Shown: positions 7,594 through 14,034, numbered from the stretch's first letter. The stretch: 16,438 nucleotides of DNA from Candidatus Parcubacteria bacterium (GCA_003694545.1 RFKD01000058.1:1-16438); one strand, 5' to 3'. Notes: generated by a model from the sequence alone, not told the origin. Numbers and translations: made by a program.

Positions 7594-8274
7594 ATGGAAG
7601 CACCCCGGTATCTCCCTATTGAAGACTACGCTATCATTGGCAATCTTCGTTCAGCGGCGCTTGTTTCCAAATACGGTTCTATTGATTGGGCGCCTGCGCC
7701 CTTTATTCATTCCCCAAGCGTGTTTGCCGCGATTTTAGACGCGCGCAAGGGGGGCTTTTGGCGCATTGAGCCGGTGCGCTTCTCGCGCACCACGCAACAA
7801 TACATCCCCGAGACGAATATTGTGCGGACAACTTTTGAGAACGACGTGTTTGCCTGCGAGGTGTTGGATTTTATGCCTATTGACAACGAGGCCCATCTCA
7901 CCACCGCGCACGAAGACACCTCGATGCGCATTAAGCGCAAGGTTGTTTGCTTGCGAGGAGAGTGCCGATTGCGCTTCGTCTTCGCGCCGCACAGCAACTG
8001 TTGGCTATATCGCTATCGCGCTCCTGACGGCCTGAACGGAGACGAGGGTGTCTTTCTCCTCGCGTCGTTTTGGCTTGCCGATGCGCATTACCACAGTGGA
8101 GAGTATGATCGGGCGCATGAGATAATGGAAAGCGTCTTGCGGCACGCGAACCATGTGGGGCTTTTTGCGGAAGAGCTCGACCCTGTAACGGGAAGGTTTC
8201 TTGGCAATTTCCCGCAAGCATACACGCACATAGGCCTTATCAATAGCGCGTTTTTACTCTCGCGTGGCGATTGA
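7594..8274 (+). CDS. GH15-family (glucoamylase/trehalase-like) protein with the catalytic domain deleted
   Basis: The 226-residue open frame joins the two ends of a GH15 protein, which normally has about 600 residues. Residues 1-135 are the N-terminal beta-sandwich (IEDYAIIGNLRSAALVSKYGSIDW, then CEVLDFMPID). From about 140 the text becomes the last GH15 segment (WLYRYRAPDGL.GDEGVFLLASFWL... then LFAEELDPVTGRFLGNFPQAYTHIGLINSAFLL). The whole central alpha/alpha-barrel, some 350-380 residues including the region that should carry the general acid and base, is missing. The junction, near 7995-8005, preserves the frame. It cannot be an active glycosidase as read. The options are an in-frame deletion pseudogene, a retained binding protein, or an assembly collapse. 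It overlaps the next open frame. Confidence 0.8.
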   Translation: MEAPRYLPIEDYAIIGNLRSAALVSKYGSIDWAPAPFIHSPSVFAAILDARKGGFWRIEPVRFSRTTQQYIPETNIVRTTFENDVFACEVLDFMPIDNEAHLTTAHEDTSMRIKRKVVCLRGECRLRFVFAPHSNCWLYRYRAPDGLNGDEGVFLLASFWLADAHYHSGEYDRAHEIMESVLRHANHVGLFAEELDPVTGRFLGNFPQAYTHIGLINSAFLLSRGD

Positions 8275-8288
8275 TTGCGTTTTGGACT

Positions 8289-9131
8289 ATGGCATCCTTC
8301 TTCTTAGTTTTTTCGCGGGCTCGGCGCATTTTCTTTGACGCGTTTGACGACCTCGCGCGGCACCACACCACGCTTGTATGCGCGGGATTAACGCTGTATC
8401 TCGTAACGGTTGTGTTGCCGTTGGGAGCGGTGTTGTGGTGGTTCGCGCCCCACAGCGCGCTTATCGTGCAGGAAACGCTTCTGCGCGTCATGCAAGCGTT
8501 TGCGGGCGACGGCGGGGCGCAGTGGCTTGCCTTGTACCTCGCGGAGCAAGCAAATAAGCCATGGCAAGCGGCGTCCGTTGTACCCCTTGCTATTTCCTTG
8601 CTCGTTTCGCTCTATGCCGCGAGCAATTTCGCGTTTTACTTGCGCGAACACATTGTTGAGTTATGGGGAGGGGGGAAGGGAGTTCCAACTTTGACACGGG
8701 GGCTCCAGCAGTCCTTTGTGGCGCGCTTGCGGTTTCTTGCGGCCGTGATTGGTCTCATTGTTGTTTTGGTTGTGCTGTACGGCTACTTGCGCGCCGCGCT
8801 CCACGCGATCGCGCCTGCGGTGATGCTCGCACCTCTTTTGCTGTCGCTCACGATGGCGCTGCTGGCCACATTTTTGGCGTTTATTATAGCTTCCACTCTT
8901 GCTGTTCCTCTTTTTGCGGCACATGTGTGGCGCGTGAGTGTGCTCGCAAGTGCGCTGATGGTAACTGCGAGCGTGCTTATCATCCAACTATTCCATCTTT
9001 CACGCGTGGGTGGGGTAAGCGGCGTTGCGTTTGAACCAGTAGCGGTGTTGGTGTGGGTGTGGACGCTCTTGTGGCTTTTGTTCACTTCGCTTGCAGTTGG
9101 GCGGAGGTTGTCGCGTGCATTACCAATGTAG
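8289..9131 (+). CDS. YihY/BrkB-family inner-membrane protein
   Basis: The polytopic membrane protein has 280 residues from ATG 8289. It starts with FFDAFDDLARHHTTL, the usual short amphipathic opening of YihY/BrkB, followed by about six hydrophobic helices (near 33-53, 98-118, 135-190, 195-220, 225-245 and 250-275 in approximate positions). The helix-2/3 segment PLAISLLVSLYAASNFAFYLREHIVELWG resembles the family's 'sssg.f..l..alN.iw' region in layout. The family was once called ribonuclease BN by mistake; its transport or envelope role is unresolved. A TTG at 8271, overlapping the GH15 stop, is an alternative start, which suggests translational coupling. Confidence 0.65.
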   Translation: MASFFLVFSRARRIFFDAFDDLARHHTTLVCAGLTLYLVTVVLPLGAVLWWFAPHSALIVQETLLRVMQAFAGDGGAQWLALYLAEQANKPWQAASVVPLAISLLVSLYAASNFAFYLREHIVELWGGGKGVPTLTRGLQQSFVARLRFLAAVIGLIVVLVVLYGYLRAALHAIAPAVMLAPLLLSLTMALLATFLAFIIASTLAVPLFAAHVWRVSVLASALMVTASVLIIQLFHLSRVGGVSGVAFEPVAVLVWVWTLLWLLFTSLAVGRRLSRALPM

Positions 9132-9154
9132 GGGAAAGCAACGCTCAGGTCTTG

Positions 9155-9163
9155 TGGTATACT
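9155..9163 (+). promoter_or_regulatory. Extended -10 promoter of the LOG-family gene, predicted leaderless
   Basis: TGTGGTATACT contains TGG plus TATACT (9158-9163), ending 8 bases before ATG 9172. It is identical over nine bases to the parB promoter box. Confidence 0.55.
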
Positions 9164-9171
9164 AGCACCCT

Positions 9172-9891
9172 ATGGAGCCGTTTTCAGAACAAGGAAAACC
9201 GCCGCGTGTCGCGCAGGCGGTTTGCGTCGCCGGTGAGCGCATCGATGTTACCACCCCGCAAGATGTCTCGTGGCGCATATTTAAAATACTTGCTGAATTT
9301 GTTGGAGGGTTTGAACTCCTCCGCCAAGTTGATTTAGCCGTTACTTTTTATGGTTCTGCTCGTACCAAGCCTGGTGATCCGTACTACCAATCCGCATATC
9401 GGCTCGCCAATGCTTTGGCGCAAGAAGGTTTCAGCATCATCACAGGCGGCGGCACCGGAATAATGGAAGCGGCAAACCGCGGAGCGTTTGAGGCCGGCGG
9501 CACATCGATCGGCCTGAATATCCGCTTGCCCCACGAGCAGGTTGGCAATCGCTACACGACCCATAGCTATGAATTTCACTACTTTTTTGTGCGCAAAGTA
9601 CTCCTCACCTACGCGTCGGAAGCGTTTGTTTTCTATCCGGGAGGATTCGGTACGCTTGACGAACTTGCCGAGATTCTGACCTTGGTGCAGACGAAAAAGG
9701 TACAGCCTCTCCCGATAATCCTTGTCGGCAAATCGCATTGGGCGCCGCTTGTCGCGTGGATGCGCGAGACCCTCGCGCCCGGAAACCGATTTATTGACCG
9801 CGCGGATCTCCAACTCCTCACGCTTGTTGATTCGGAAGAAGAAGCGTTTGATATGCTCACCCGATCTCCTCTCGCGCCACACACGCCTTAA
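9172..9891 (+). CDS. LOG-family protein (TIGR00730-like nucleoside monophosphate phosphoribohydrolase)
   Basis: The protein has 239 residues. Both diagnostic motifs are intact: GGGTGIMEAANRGA (92-105) and PGGFGTLDE (156-164), between which FFVRKVLL (138-145) supplies the conserved Arg-Lys. Enzymes of this family hydrolyse nucleotide N-glycosidic bonds (cytokinin riboside monophosphate, AMP) and were long mislabelled lysine decarboxylases. The first 45 residues precede the Rossmann core and include a short palindrome (9196-9223). There is no Shine-Dalgarno sequence; an extended -10 lies just upstream. The physiological substrate in a bacterium of this type is unknown; nucleotide salvage is plausible. 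Confidence 0.88.
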   Translation: MEPFSEQGKPPRVAQAVCVAGERIDVTTPQDVSWRIFKILAEFVGGFELLRQVDLAVTFYGSARTKPGDPYYQSAYRLANALAQEGFSIITGGGTGIMEAANRGAFEAGGTSIGLNIRLPHEQVGNRYTTHSYEFHYFFVRKVLLTYASEAFVFYPGGFGTLDELAEILTLVQTKKVQPLPIILVGKSHWAPLVAWMRETLAPGNRFIDRADLQLLTLVDSEEEAFDMLTRSPLAPHTP

Positions 9892-9900
9892 GGTTCAAGT

Positions 9901-10809
9901 ATGGAAGGGGGGGGATCAGGAGCGTGGCACCTCGCCGCCGACATCGGCGGCTCGAAAACCCGATTTGGGGCAATCACGCAAGATTGGGGGAAGGTAAGTG
10001 GAGGTTTCTTCAAGAATCTGTCTTTTTGGATACCCCTACCGACCCAGGGGAACTCACCTTGGCCGTGCGGGATATCTTCAAGAAATTGGGCGGAACGCCA
10101 AAAGGCGTTATTGGGTGGGGAATAGCGGGGAGAGTCGCCTGGCCACAGCGGCGCTTAGCGCTTGCGCCGCGCCTTTCGCCCTGCTGGCACGGTGTCTCGC
10201 TTGTTGAACTTTCCCAAGGGTGGGTTGGCCTCTGATGCGTTCGTAGTGGTTTAATGATACCGCTCTCGTTAAGCATCGGACAGATGCACTATGGCGCGGG
10301 GGAGACCTCCGGCATCACCGCCTACATCACTATTTCAACAGGCGTTGGCGGCTGTCGGTTTATTCGATGGGGCAATAGACACTCACGATGGTTCCTTTGC
10401 ATCGGGGCATATTATTATTGACGCGGGTAGGGCGCTGTGCGCCGATTACCCACCTTGTCCGCTTGACGGGTTTGTTGATTGGGAGGCTATGGTGCCTGGA
10501 TCGGTGATTGCGGCGCGCTTCGGCAAGCCGCCGTACGCCATCGCGCAAGAGGACCCGCTTTGGCATCAGCTGACTGAGTATTCTGCTGTCGCGTTGCGTA
10601 ATGTCGCACAGTTATGGATGCCGCAGTGTATCATGCTCGGTGGGTTGATGGTGGTTGGTTATCCCACTATACCGCTGGAGCCTATACGCGCCGAACTTAA
10701 AAAGCACCCCCTTACCAAAGGGATAGATATTCGCAAAGCGGCCTGCGGAGTGTTTGGCGGGCTCTATGGAGCCATGCGGGTTGCCCAGCTGGTGGGGCGA
10801 CAGGAGTAG
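9901..10809 (+). pseudogene. ROK-family sugar kinase, multiply frameshifted
   Basis: The fragments read in order as one ROK (glucokinase-like) protein but keep changing frame. The ATP-binding start WHLAADIGGSKTRFGAI is in frame 1. After about 9990, WRFLQESVFLDTPTDPGELTLAV...GVIGWGIAGRV...RLSPCWHGVSLVEL is in frame 0. Around 10231, GLASDAFVVV is in frame 1, then NDTALV (the ROK 'NDan.aa' motif, 10253) is in frame 2. HYGAGETSGITAYITISTG (the GTGVGG-type loop, from 10284) is in frame 0, and from about 10355 GAIDTHDGSFASGHIIIDAG to the end is in frame 1. At least five frame changes are needed, so no functional kinase is encoded. A run of eight Gs lies at 9906-9913. The substrate was presumably a hexose or N-acetyl sugar. 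Confidence 0.85.
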
Positions 10810-10838
10810 AGGCTTGCGGCGCTTTGAACAGAAGAGAC

Positions 10839-10867
10839 TTGGCGAACAGGACGAAGTTCGCTACAAT
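10839..10867 (+). promoter_or_regulatory. Sigma-70-type promoter of the 43-residue membrane peptide gene
   Basis: TTGGCG (10839-10844), a 17-base spacer and TACAAT (10862-10867) place transcription start near 10874, two bases from ATG 10876. Confidence 0.6.
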
Positions 10868-10875
10868 GCTCGCGT

Positions 10876-11007
10876 ATGCGCCGCCACCGTACGCTTCACC
10901 ATAACCGCACGGAAAAGTGGTATGAAGACAAGCAAAATCTCGCGCTTGTCTTGGGGTTTATCAGCACCATTGTGACCCTACTGAACGCGTTTGTTGAGCG
11001 GGGTTGA
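10876..11007 (+). CDS. Small membrane protein of unknown function (43 residues)
   Basis: The open frame runs ATG to TGA and encodes a polar, His/Arg-rich head (MRRHRTLHHNRTEKWYEDKQ), then a single hydrophobic helix (NLALVLGFISTIVTLLNAF) and the short tail VERG. It has its own good promoter with a near-leaderless start, and a hairpin follows the stop by 8 bases, so promoter, frame and end agree. I do not recognise a family. The single helix and basic head suggest an inner-membrane peptide with its N-terminus in the cytoplasm. Confidence 0.6.
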   Translation: MRRHRTLHHNRTEKWYEDKQNLALVLGFISTIVTLLNAFVERG

Positions 11008-11015
11008 AAAGATTT

Positions 11016-11047
11016 GAGCGCCGCGCGCAGGAAAGCTCGCGGCGCTC
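11016..11047. terminator. Hairpin between the small membrane gene and doxX, possible bidirectional terminator
   Basis: The arms GAGCGCCGCG (11016-11025) and CGCGGCGCTC (11038-11047) pair perfectly over 10 bp. It lies between two converging genes. The T-tract is poor on both strands, so function is inferred. Confidence 0.4.
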
Positions 11048-11073
11048 GGGTGAGCCGTGGAAGGTCTTTCCAC

Positions 11074-11571
11074 CTATGCCTCGCGCGTATTGTGGGCTTT
11101 TTTGCGTAAAGTCTCGTCAACACTCCAAGAGCCCGCACCTACTGCGGCAACCAAGAAAAGACCGCCTACAATAGCGAGGTTTTTGAGGAACATAATTTGT
11201 TGCAGCTGGGCGTCGGGCCCGGAGAAATCCGTGTGATACAGAAAGGTGGCTAAGATCGTAAATCCAATAAGGAGATAAGCCACTTCGCGCGCGAACGCTC
11301 CAGCAAGAATGGCAAGACCAGCAACGAGTTCAAAGAGCCCCACGAGATAGACAAACGCCGGGTCGCTCGGTAGTCCGGCGGAAGCAAGCATTTGGCTCGT
11401 GCCTTCCATGGTCTGAAACTTGCCGAACCCTGCGGCAATAAAAATCAGAGAAAGCAGGACGCGGCCGATCAGCGGATAATAACGATGGCAAGAAGCGCAC
11501 ATTTGCAGAGAGGTCATACGCGCTAATAAAGAGAAAGCTGATAAGGAACGCACGGATAACAGATTGCCCAT
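11074..11571 (-). CDS. DoxX-family membrane protein
   Basis: The protein has 165 residues from ATG 11571. It is a four-helix membrane protein: IGRVLLSLIFIAAGFGKF, FVYLVGLFELVAGLAILAGAF, VAYLLIGFTILATFLYHTDF and the last helix LKNLAIVGGLFLVAAVGAG. The first helix ending in G-(F/W)-GK and the MFLKNLAIVGG segment are typical of DoxX/YphA proteins. The family is linked to quinone or redox functions, but the role here is not known. A consensus promoter (11593-11622) starts transcription near 11586. ATG 11517 (MTSLQMCASCHRY) is a credible shorter start; it would place the CxxC motif at the N-terminus. Confidence 0.82.
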   Translation of the reverse strand: MGNLLSVRSLSAFSLLARMTSLQMCASCHRYYPLIGRVLLSLIFIAAGFGKFQTMEGTSQMLASAGLPSDPAFVYLVGLFELVAGLAILAGAFAREVAYLLIGFTILATFLYHTDFSGPDAQLQQIMFLKNLAIVGGLFLVAAVGAGSWSVDETLRKKAHNTREA

Positions 11572-11592
11572 CGCGGGGAATCGCGTATCGGC

Positions 11593-11622
11593 ATTATACG
11601 ACAAAGCGTATTGTGGCGGCAA
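11593..11622 (-). promoter_or_regulatory. Sigma-70-type promoter of doxX
   Basis: On the minus strand TTGCCG (11622-11617), an 18-base spacer and a perfect TATAAT (11598-11593) predict a start near 11586. It overlaps the stop region of the upstream transglycosylase-like gene. Confidence 0.65.
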
Positions 11623-11626
11623 CCGG

Positions 11627-12154
11627 TTACATTTCTCCCAAGCTATCCAGTTGTGTCACCAGCCGCTGTGCATTATCAAAAACAAGCAAGTGCTGGGTGT
11701 GTTTCGGCGGCGGGCCGATCTTTCGCACACAGGCTGGAAACTCTCGCTCCCACACCACCAACGGGTCGTCAAACATCCGCCAGACGATCGCCCGTTGTGC
11801 CTGTGGGTCCATCAATTCTCCGGTAATACCGTAGCGCTCCTTGTACATTAAGAAGGTTTGCGGCTTGAATTGCAACAACCCGTACGAGGGGGTCCCGTCA
11901 ACATCGCTTGGATTCACCGCGCTCGGATTACCGCTGCTTTCGCATTGCGCGAGCTGATCGAGCCACGCGGATCGTTCGGCAATGAGTGCCACACGCTCGG
12001 GAGTGACGATCTCTCGCACTGCCCGCACCAGCGCGGATTCCTGCCGCGCTGGTGCGGGCGGGGTACGTAAAGGTTCGTCTTCAGAGGGTGCGGCTCCAAA
12101 ACCAGAAAGCGCAAGGGGGACGCTTATGATGGCCGAAAGGATAGCTTTTTGCAT
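11627..12154 (-). CDS. Secreted lytic transglycosylase/lysozyme-like protein
   Basis: The 175-residue protein starts with a signal peptide (MQKAILSAIISVPLALSGFGAA, cleavage near 20-22). After a Pro/Ala-rich linker comes the catalytic core LAQCESSGNPSAVNPSDVDGTPSYGLLQF (68-96): the catalytic Glu is E72 in CESSGNP, and N..D..G.PSYGLLQF is the SLT/lysozyme fold signature. C71 and C142 could form a disulfide. It probably acts on the peptidoglycan outside the membrane. The linker (residues 32-45) is encoded by a 16-bp palindrome. No Shine-Dalgarno sequence precedes the ATG. It sits just before doxX on the same strand, and the doxX promoter overlaps its end. Confidence 0.8.
   Translation of the reverse strand: MQKAILSAIISVPLALSGFGAAPSEDEPLRTPPAPARQESALVRAVREIVTPERVALIAERSAWLDQLAQCESSGNPSAVNPSDVDGTPSYGLLQFKPQTFLMYKERYGITGELMDPQAQRAIVWRMFDDPLVVWEREFPACVRKIGPPPKHTQHLLVFDNAQRLVTQLDSLGEM
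12021..12059. repeat. 16-bp perfect inverted repeat inside the transglycosylase-like gene
   Basis: The arms 12021-12036 and 12044-12059 are perfect reverse complements with a 7-base loop. It is in frame and encodes the post-signal-peptide linker PPAPARQESALVRA. Confidence 0.8.
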
Positions 12155-12399
12155 AGAGTGACGGGGTAATCAACTGATTTCGGTTGCGTGGTTGAGCCAA
12201 AACAAGGCAACCCCTTACGCCTCGCAGCGGTAAGAGTGAAGGCTTATTCGGCTCTTTAAAGAAGATTGCTAAAGTTACAATCAAATCTCATATACAGCGC
12301 GAATCGCGCAAGGCTCCTTGTGGAAGCCAACGCCTCTACTTTAGCAGACAAAGCTCAGTAATTCACAAAATAACATAAAAACAATTCTATGTCAACAAA
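12155..12399. other. Intergenic stretch upstream of array 1: no gene seen, hairpin-rich
   Basis: No convincing coding frame is present. Two small hairpins sit at 12181-12212 (GGTTGC/GCAACC) and 12217-12237 (CTTAC/GTAAG); they could belong to the 5' region of the minus-strand transglycosylase gene. The last 40 bases before the array are AT-rich. Some promoter-like boxes (for example TATACA near 12300) are too weak to call. This interval would be the leader of array 1 if that array is still active. Confidence 0.4.
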
Positions 12400-12512
12400 C
12401 CCCGAGGTTCGGGGAGAAAAAGGCAAAGTAACAAAAGCGTATTCCCGAGATTTGGGGAGAAAAAGGCTATCCAGCTTGCGCCGGTCATCCCGAGATTCGG
12501 GGAAGAAAAGGC
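12400..12512 (+). CRISPR. Degenerate mini CRISPR array 1 (3 repeats, 2 spacers)
   Basis: Three 25-base repeats lie at 12400-12424, 12443-12467 and 12488-12512. Against the clean repeat of array 2 they differ at positions 8 and 18, at 1, 11 and 18, and at 1 and 17 respectively; all keep the GGGGA core and the AAAAGGC 3' end. The spacers are 18 bases (12425-12442) and 20 bases (12468-12487). The orientation is the same as array 2, 3.7 kb away. Three different variants in three repeats imply an old array without recent acquisition, which copies repeats faithfully. Confidence 0.88.
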
Positions 12513-12606
12513 TCAAGTGTGGTGCGAGCGCACGCAAAATATGGTATTACAATAATGGAACAACCTAGGAGCTTAACAATGTAAGGTACTTCTGGCTTCG
12601 CTTTCG

Positions 12607-13046
12607 TTGCTCTGCGCAATCAACATTGTTCTCAAGCGACATGGCGTTCTTCGTTCTCCCTTCTTCTTCCTACTCGTGTGGGACGCCGTCCGCGTTCAGG
12701 GTTTGGCGGAATTCTCTCAAAAGTACTTCTCTGTTCTGTCGCCCACAAAAACATCCTACGATTTGCGCAAAGCGAAAGAACAGGGAATCGTTACTTCGCG
12801 TTTCCATCCACGCGACAAACGCGTGCAACTCTATCGTCTCACGCCCCGCGGTGAAAAAATCCTCACCGAAGTGGAGAAGGCTGTGACTCACGCACAAGCA
12901 TCGAGTACTGCCCGAGCCCAGACCCACACCTCGAACGACTGCTTTACGCGTACCTCTCGATTCACCGCGTGAGCAGTGCGGCAAAAAGCCACGCAAAATT
13001 ACAGCGCGCCACGAGGCACGTCCTCCATGGTCCTTGCTCCCTGTAG
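12607..13046 (+). pseudogene. MarR-like winged-helix regulator 1, broken
   Basis: The longest open frame (12607-12972, TTG start) holds a MarR-type winged helix: GLAEFSQKYFSVLSPTKTSY, DLRKAKEQGIVTSRF and the wing RDKRVQLYRLTPRGEKILTEVE. After about 12900 the sensible reading moves to another frame, PDPHLERLLYAYLSIHRV...VLHGPCSL, stopping at 13044-13046, just ahead of a terminator, so a frameshift near 12900 is likely. The start is also damaged: AGGAG (12567-12571) is followed at good distance by ATG 12579, but TAA comes next; removing T12582 would give MKVLLASLSLL joined to the open frame. Such regulators bind DNA as dimers. Its target is unknown; the location 95 bases behind array 1 is suggestive only. 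Confidence 0.6.
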
Positions 13047-13062
13047 GTGTCCGCACACTTTG

Positions 13063-13090
13063 CCCCGTAGGGTTCCCTACGGGGCTCGTT
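13063..13090. terminator. Rho-independent-type terminator after the MarR-like gene
   Basis: CCCCGTAGGG (13063-13072), TT, CCCTACGGGG (13075-13084) form a perfect 10-bp stem, followed by CTCGTTTTC on the plus strand. It lies 16 bases after the predicted frameshifted end of the regulator and just past the end (13096) of the opposing gene, so it may serve both strands. Confidence 0.65.
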
Positions 13091-13095
13091 TTCTG

Positions 13096-13497
13096 CTAAC
13101 CATCCAAACAAACGCTCCGCCGCCCACACCACCCACGCCTTCCAGCTTGGAAACCTAAAATCACATAGTTTTTGGAAAAAACGGTCTTTTTCGCGTTGCG
13201 TGAGCATGATGCGTTTTGAGTTTTGCGTTTGAAGATTAAGTGCGGAGATCGCCGCCCGTGCGATAGAGATAGAGTCTGCAGGATGGCCGGGGCTACTAAA
13301 CGGGGGTCTGCGTGCGTGATCGCAAGCATCCCTGTGATTGCGGAGAGCGAGACGAGGTTCGTTTGAAATCCCTCACGCGTATGAACTTCATGCGGCATTC
13401 CTTTAAGCTGTAACCGGCATACCGCGTCCGCGAGGAGCGTATAAGCCCATGCGCTATTGAGGAGAAGCGTTGAACTTTCAGCAAGCGATGTGCTCAC
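13096..13497 (-). pseudogene. Unknown gene between the arrays, probably frameshifted
   Basis: From GTG 13497 the frame reads MSTSLAESSTLLLNSAWAY and LLADAVCRLQLKGMPHEVHTREGFQTN...HADPRLVAP and stays open to TAG 13096. From about 13285, however, the neighbouring frame looks far more protein-like (SISIARAAISALNLQTQNSK, REKDRFFQKLCDFRFPSWKAW, AAERLFGWLAENE) and runs to 12962. A one-base frameshift near 13280 is therefore likely. I recognise no family; the composite would be mostly helical and about 135-140 residues long. The GTG lies 7 bases after a perfect TATAAT (13509-13504), consistent with a leaderless start. The promoter and first dozen codons belong to a block duplicated upstream of cas1. 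Confidence 0.4.
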
Positions 13498-13536
13498 AAT
13501 AAAATTATATTTTACAAAAAGTCAAGTCTGTTTTGT
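13462..13536. repeat. Duplicated promoter/start block, copy A (upstream of the unknown gene)
   Basis: These 75 bases match 16009-16081 closely, with a perfect stretch of over 20 bases centred on the TTGACT box (13525-13520, minus strand). On the minus strand it contains TTGACT, a TATAAT (13509-13504) and the GTG start with its first codons (VSTSLAES). Confidence 0.85.
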
Positions 13537-13667
13537 AAATTACTACAATTTTTGTGAACATCCTACCATTGAAATGATGAAGAATGACAAAGTATTGTTG
13601 CCAGTGTGGAGTCTTTTCAAGTTCTTGCTCTGGGTTTGCCTGCGCCGCGCGATGTGGAGGTTGCGCG

Positions 13668-14028
13668 ATGTCGTCCGCTGACTCTGTCTCTGATGTTGCC
13701 GACCTCTTCATAAAAACGCGCCGACTGCGGCGCGGCGTGGAAAGAATCCTCCTGCGGCGCGGGCTTCCACGCTCCGCCGATGTCGCGATAGCCCTTGCCG
13801 TCATCCGACAGCGCCCAGACCCATCGTTTCGCCAACGCGATATCCGCAGGCTCGCCGACGCGGACGCAAACCCGCTTCCTGCGAGAAGCGGCGCGGAAAG
13901 GATACCTGCGGACCAACAAAGACGGGAAAGCGTGTGGCTTGTTCTTTTTCACCACAAAGTGCGACGCGCTCGTGGAAGACATAGAGCGCGTCCTGCAAAC
14001 AGCACCCCCCAGAATCTCTGGGGGGTGA
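13668..14028 (+). pseudogene. MarR-like winged-helix regulator 2, frameshifted
   Basis: ATG 13668 has GGAGG seven bases upstream. The first frame gives MSSADSVSDVADLFIKTRRLRRGVER...ADVAIALAVIRQRPDPSFRQRDIRRLADADA, where the first half of an HTH breaks off. The frame one base over continues at once with TQTRFLREAARKGYLRTNKDGKACGLFFFTTKCDALVEDIERVLQ, which is the recognition helix, wing and last helix. Joined at about 13860-13870, the two give a regular winged helix of some 115 residues. The frameshift falls between HTH helices and there is no obvious slippery run, so decay is more likely than programmed shifting. The stop TGA 14026-14028 is in the terminator hairpin. Confidence 0.6.
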
Positions 14029-14034
14029 GCTTTT
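14003..14034. terminator. Strong hairpin terminator between convergent genes
   Basis: CACCCCCCAGA (14003-14013), a 3-base loop and TCTGGGGGGTG (14017-14027) form a perfect 11-bp stem, followed by AGCTTTTAA. It overlaps the stop of regulator 2 and abuts the end of the minus-strand gene at 14033. Confidence 0.7.

Noticed and set aside
12155..12300. Possible c-di-AMP type riboswitch before the cell-wall hydrolase gene
   Set aside because: Short hairpins are present, but none of the conserved riboswitch core sequences could be recognised.
12962..13207. Separate 81-residue minus-strand gene (MLTQREKDRFF...)
   Set aside because: It reads as the continuation of the frameshifted unknown gene and runs through the terminator at 13063-13084, so it is not listed as a gene of its own.
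13584..13667. Cys-rich N-terminal extension of regulator 2 (KYCCQCG...) as a zinc finger
   Set aside because: GGAGG seven bases before ATG 13668 sets a better start, and the cysteine spacing is irregular.
13617..13982. 121-residue minus-strand frame opposite regulator 2
   Set aside because: It mirrors the codons of the plus-strand winged helix and has no start signals.
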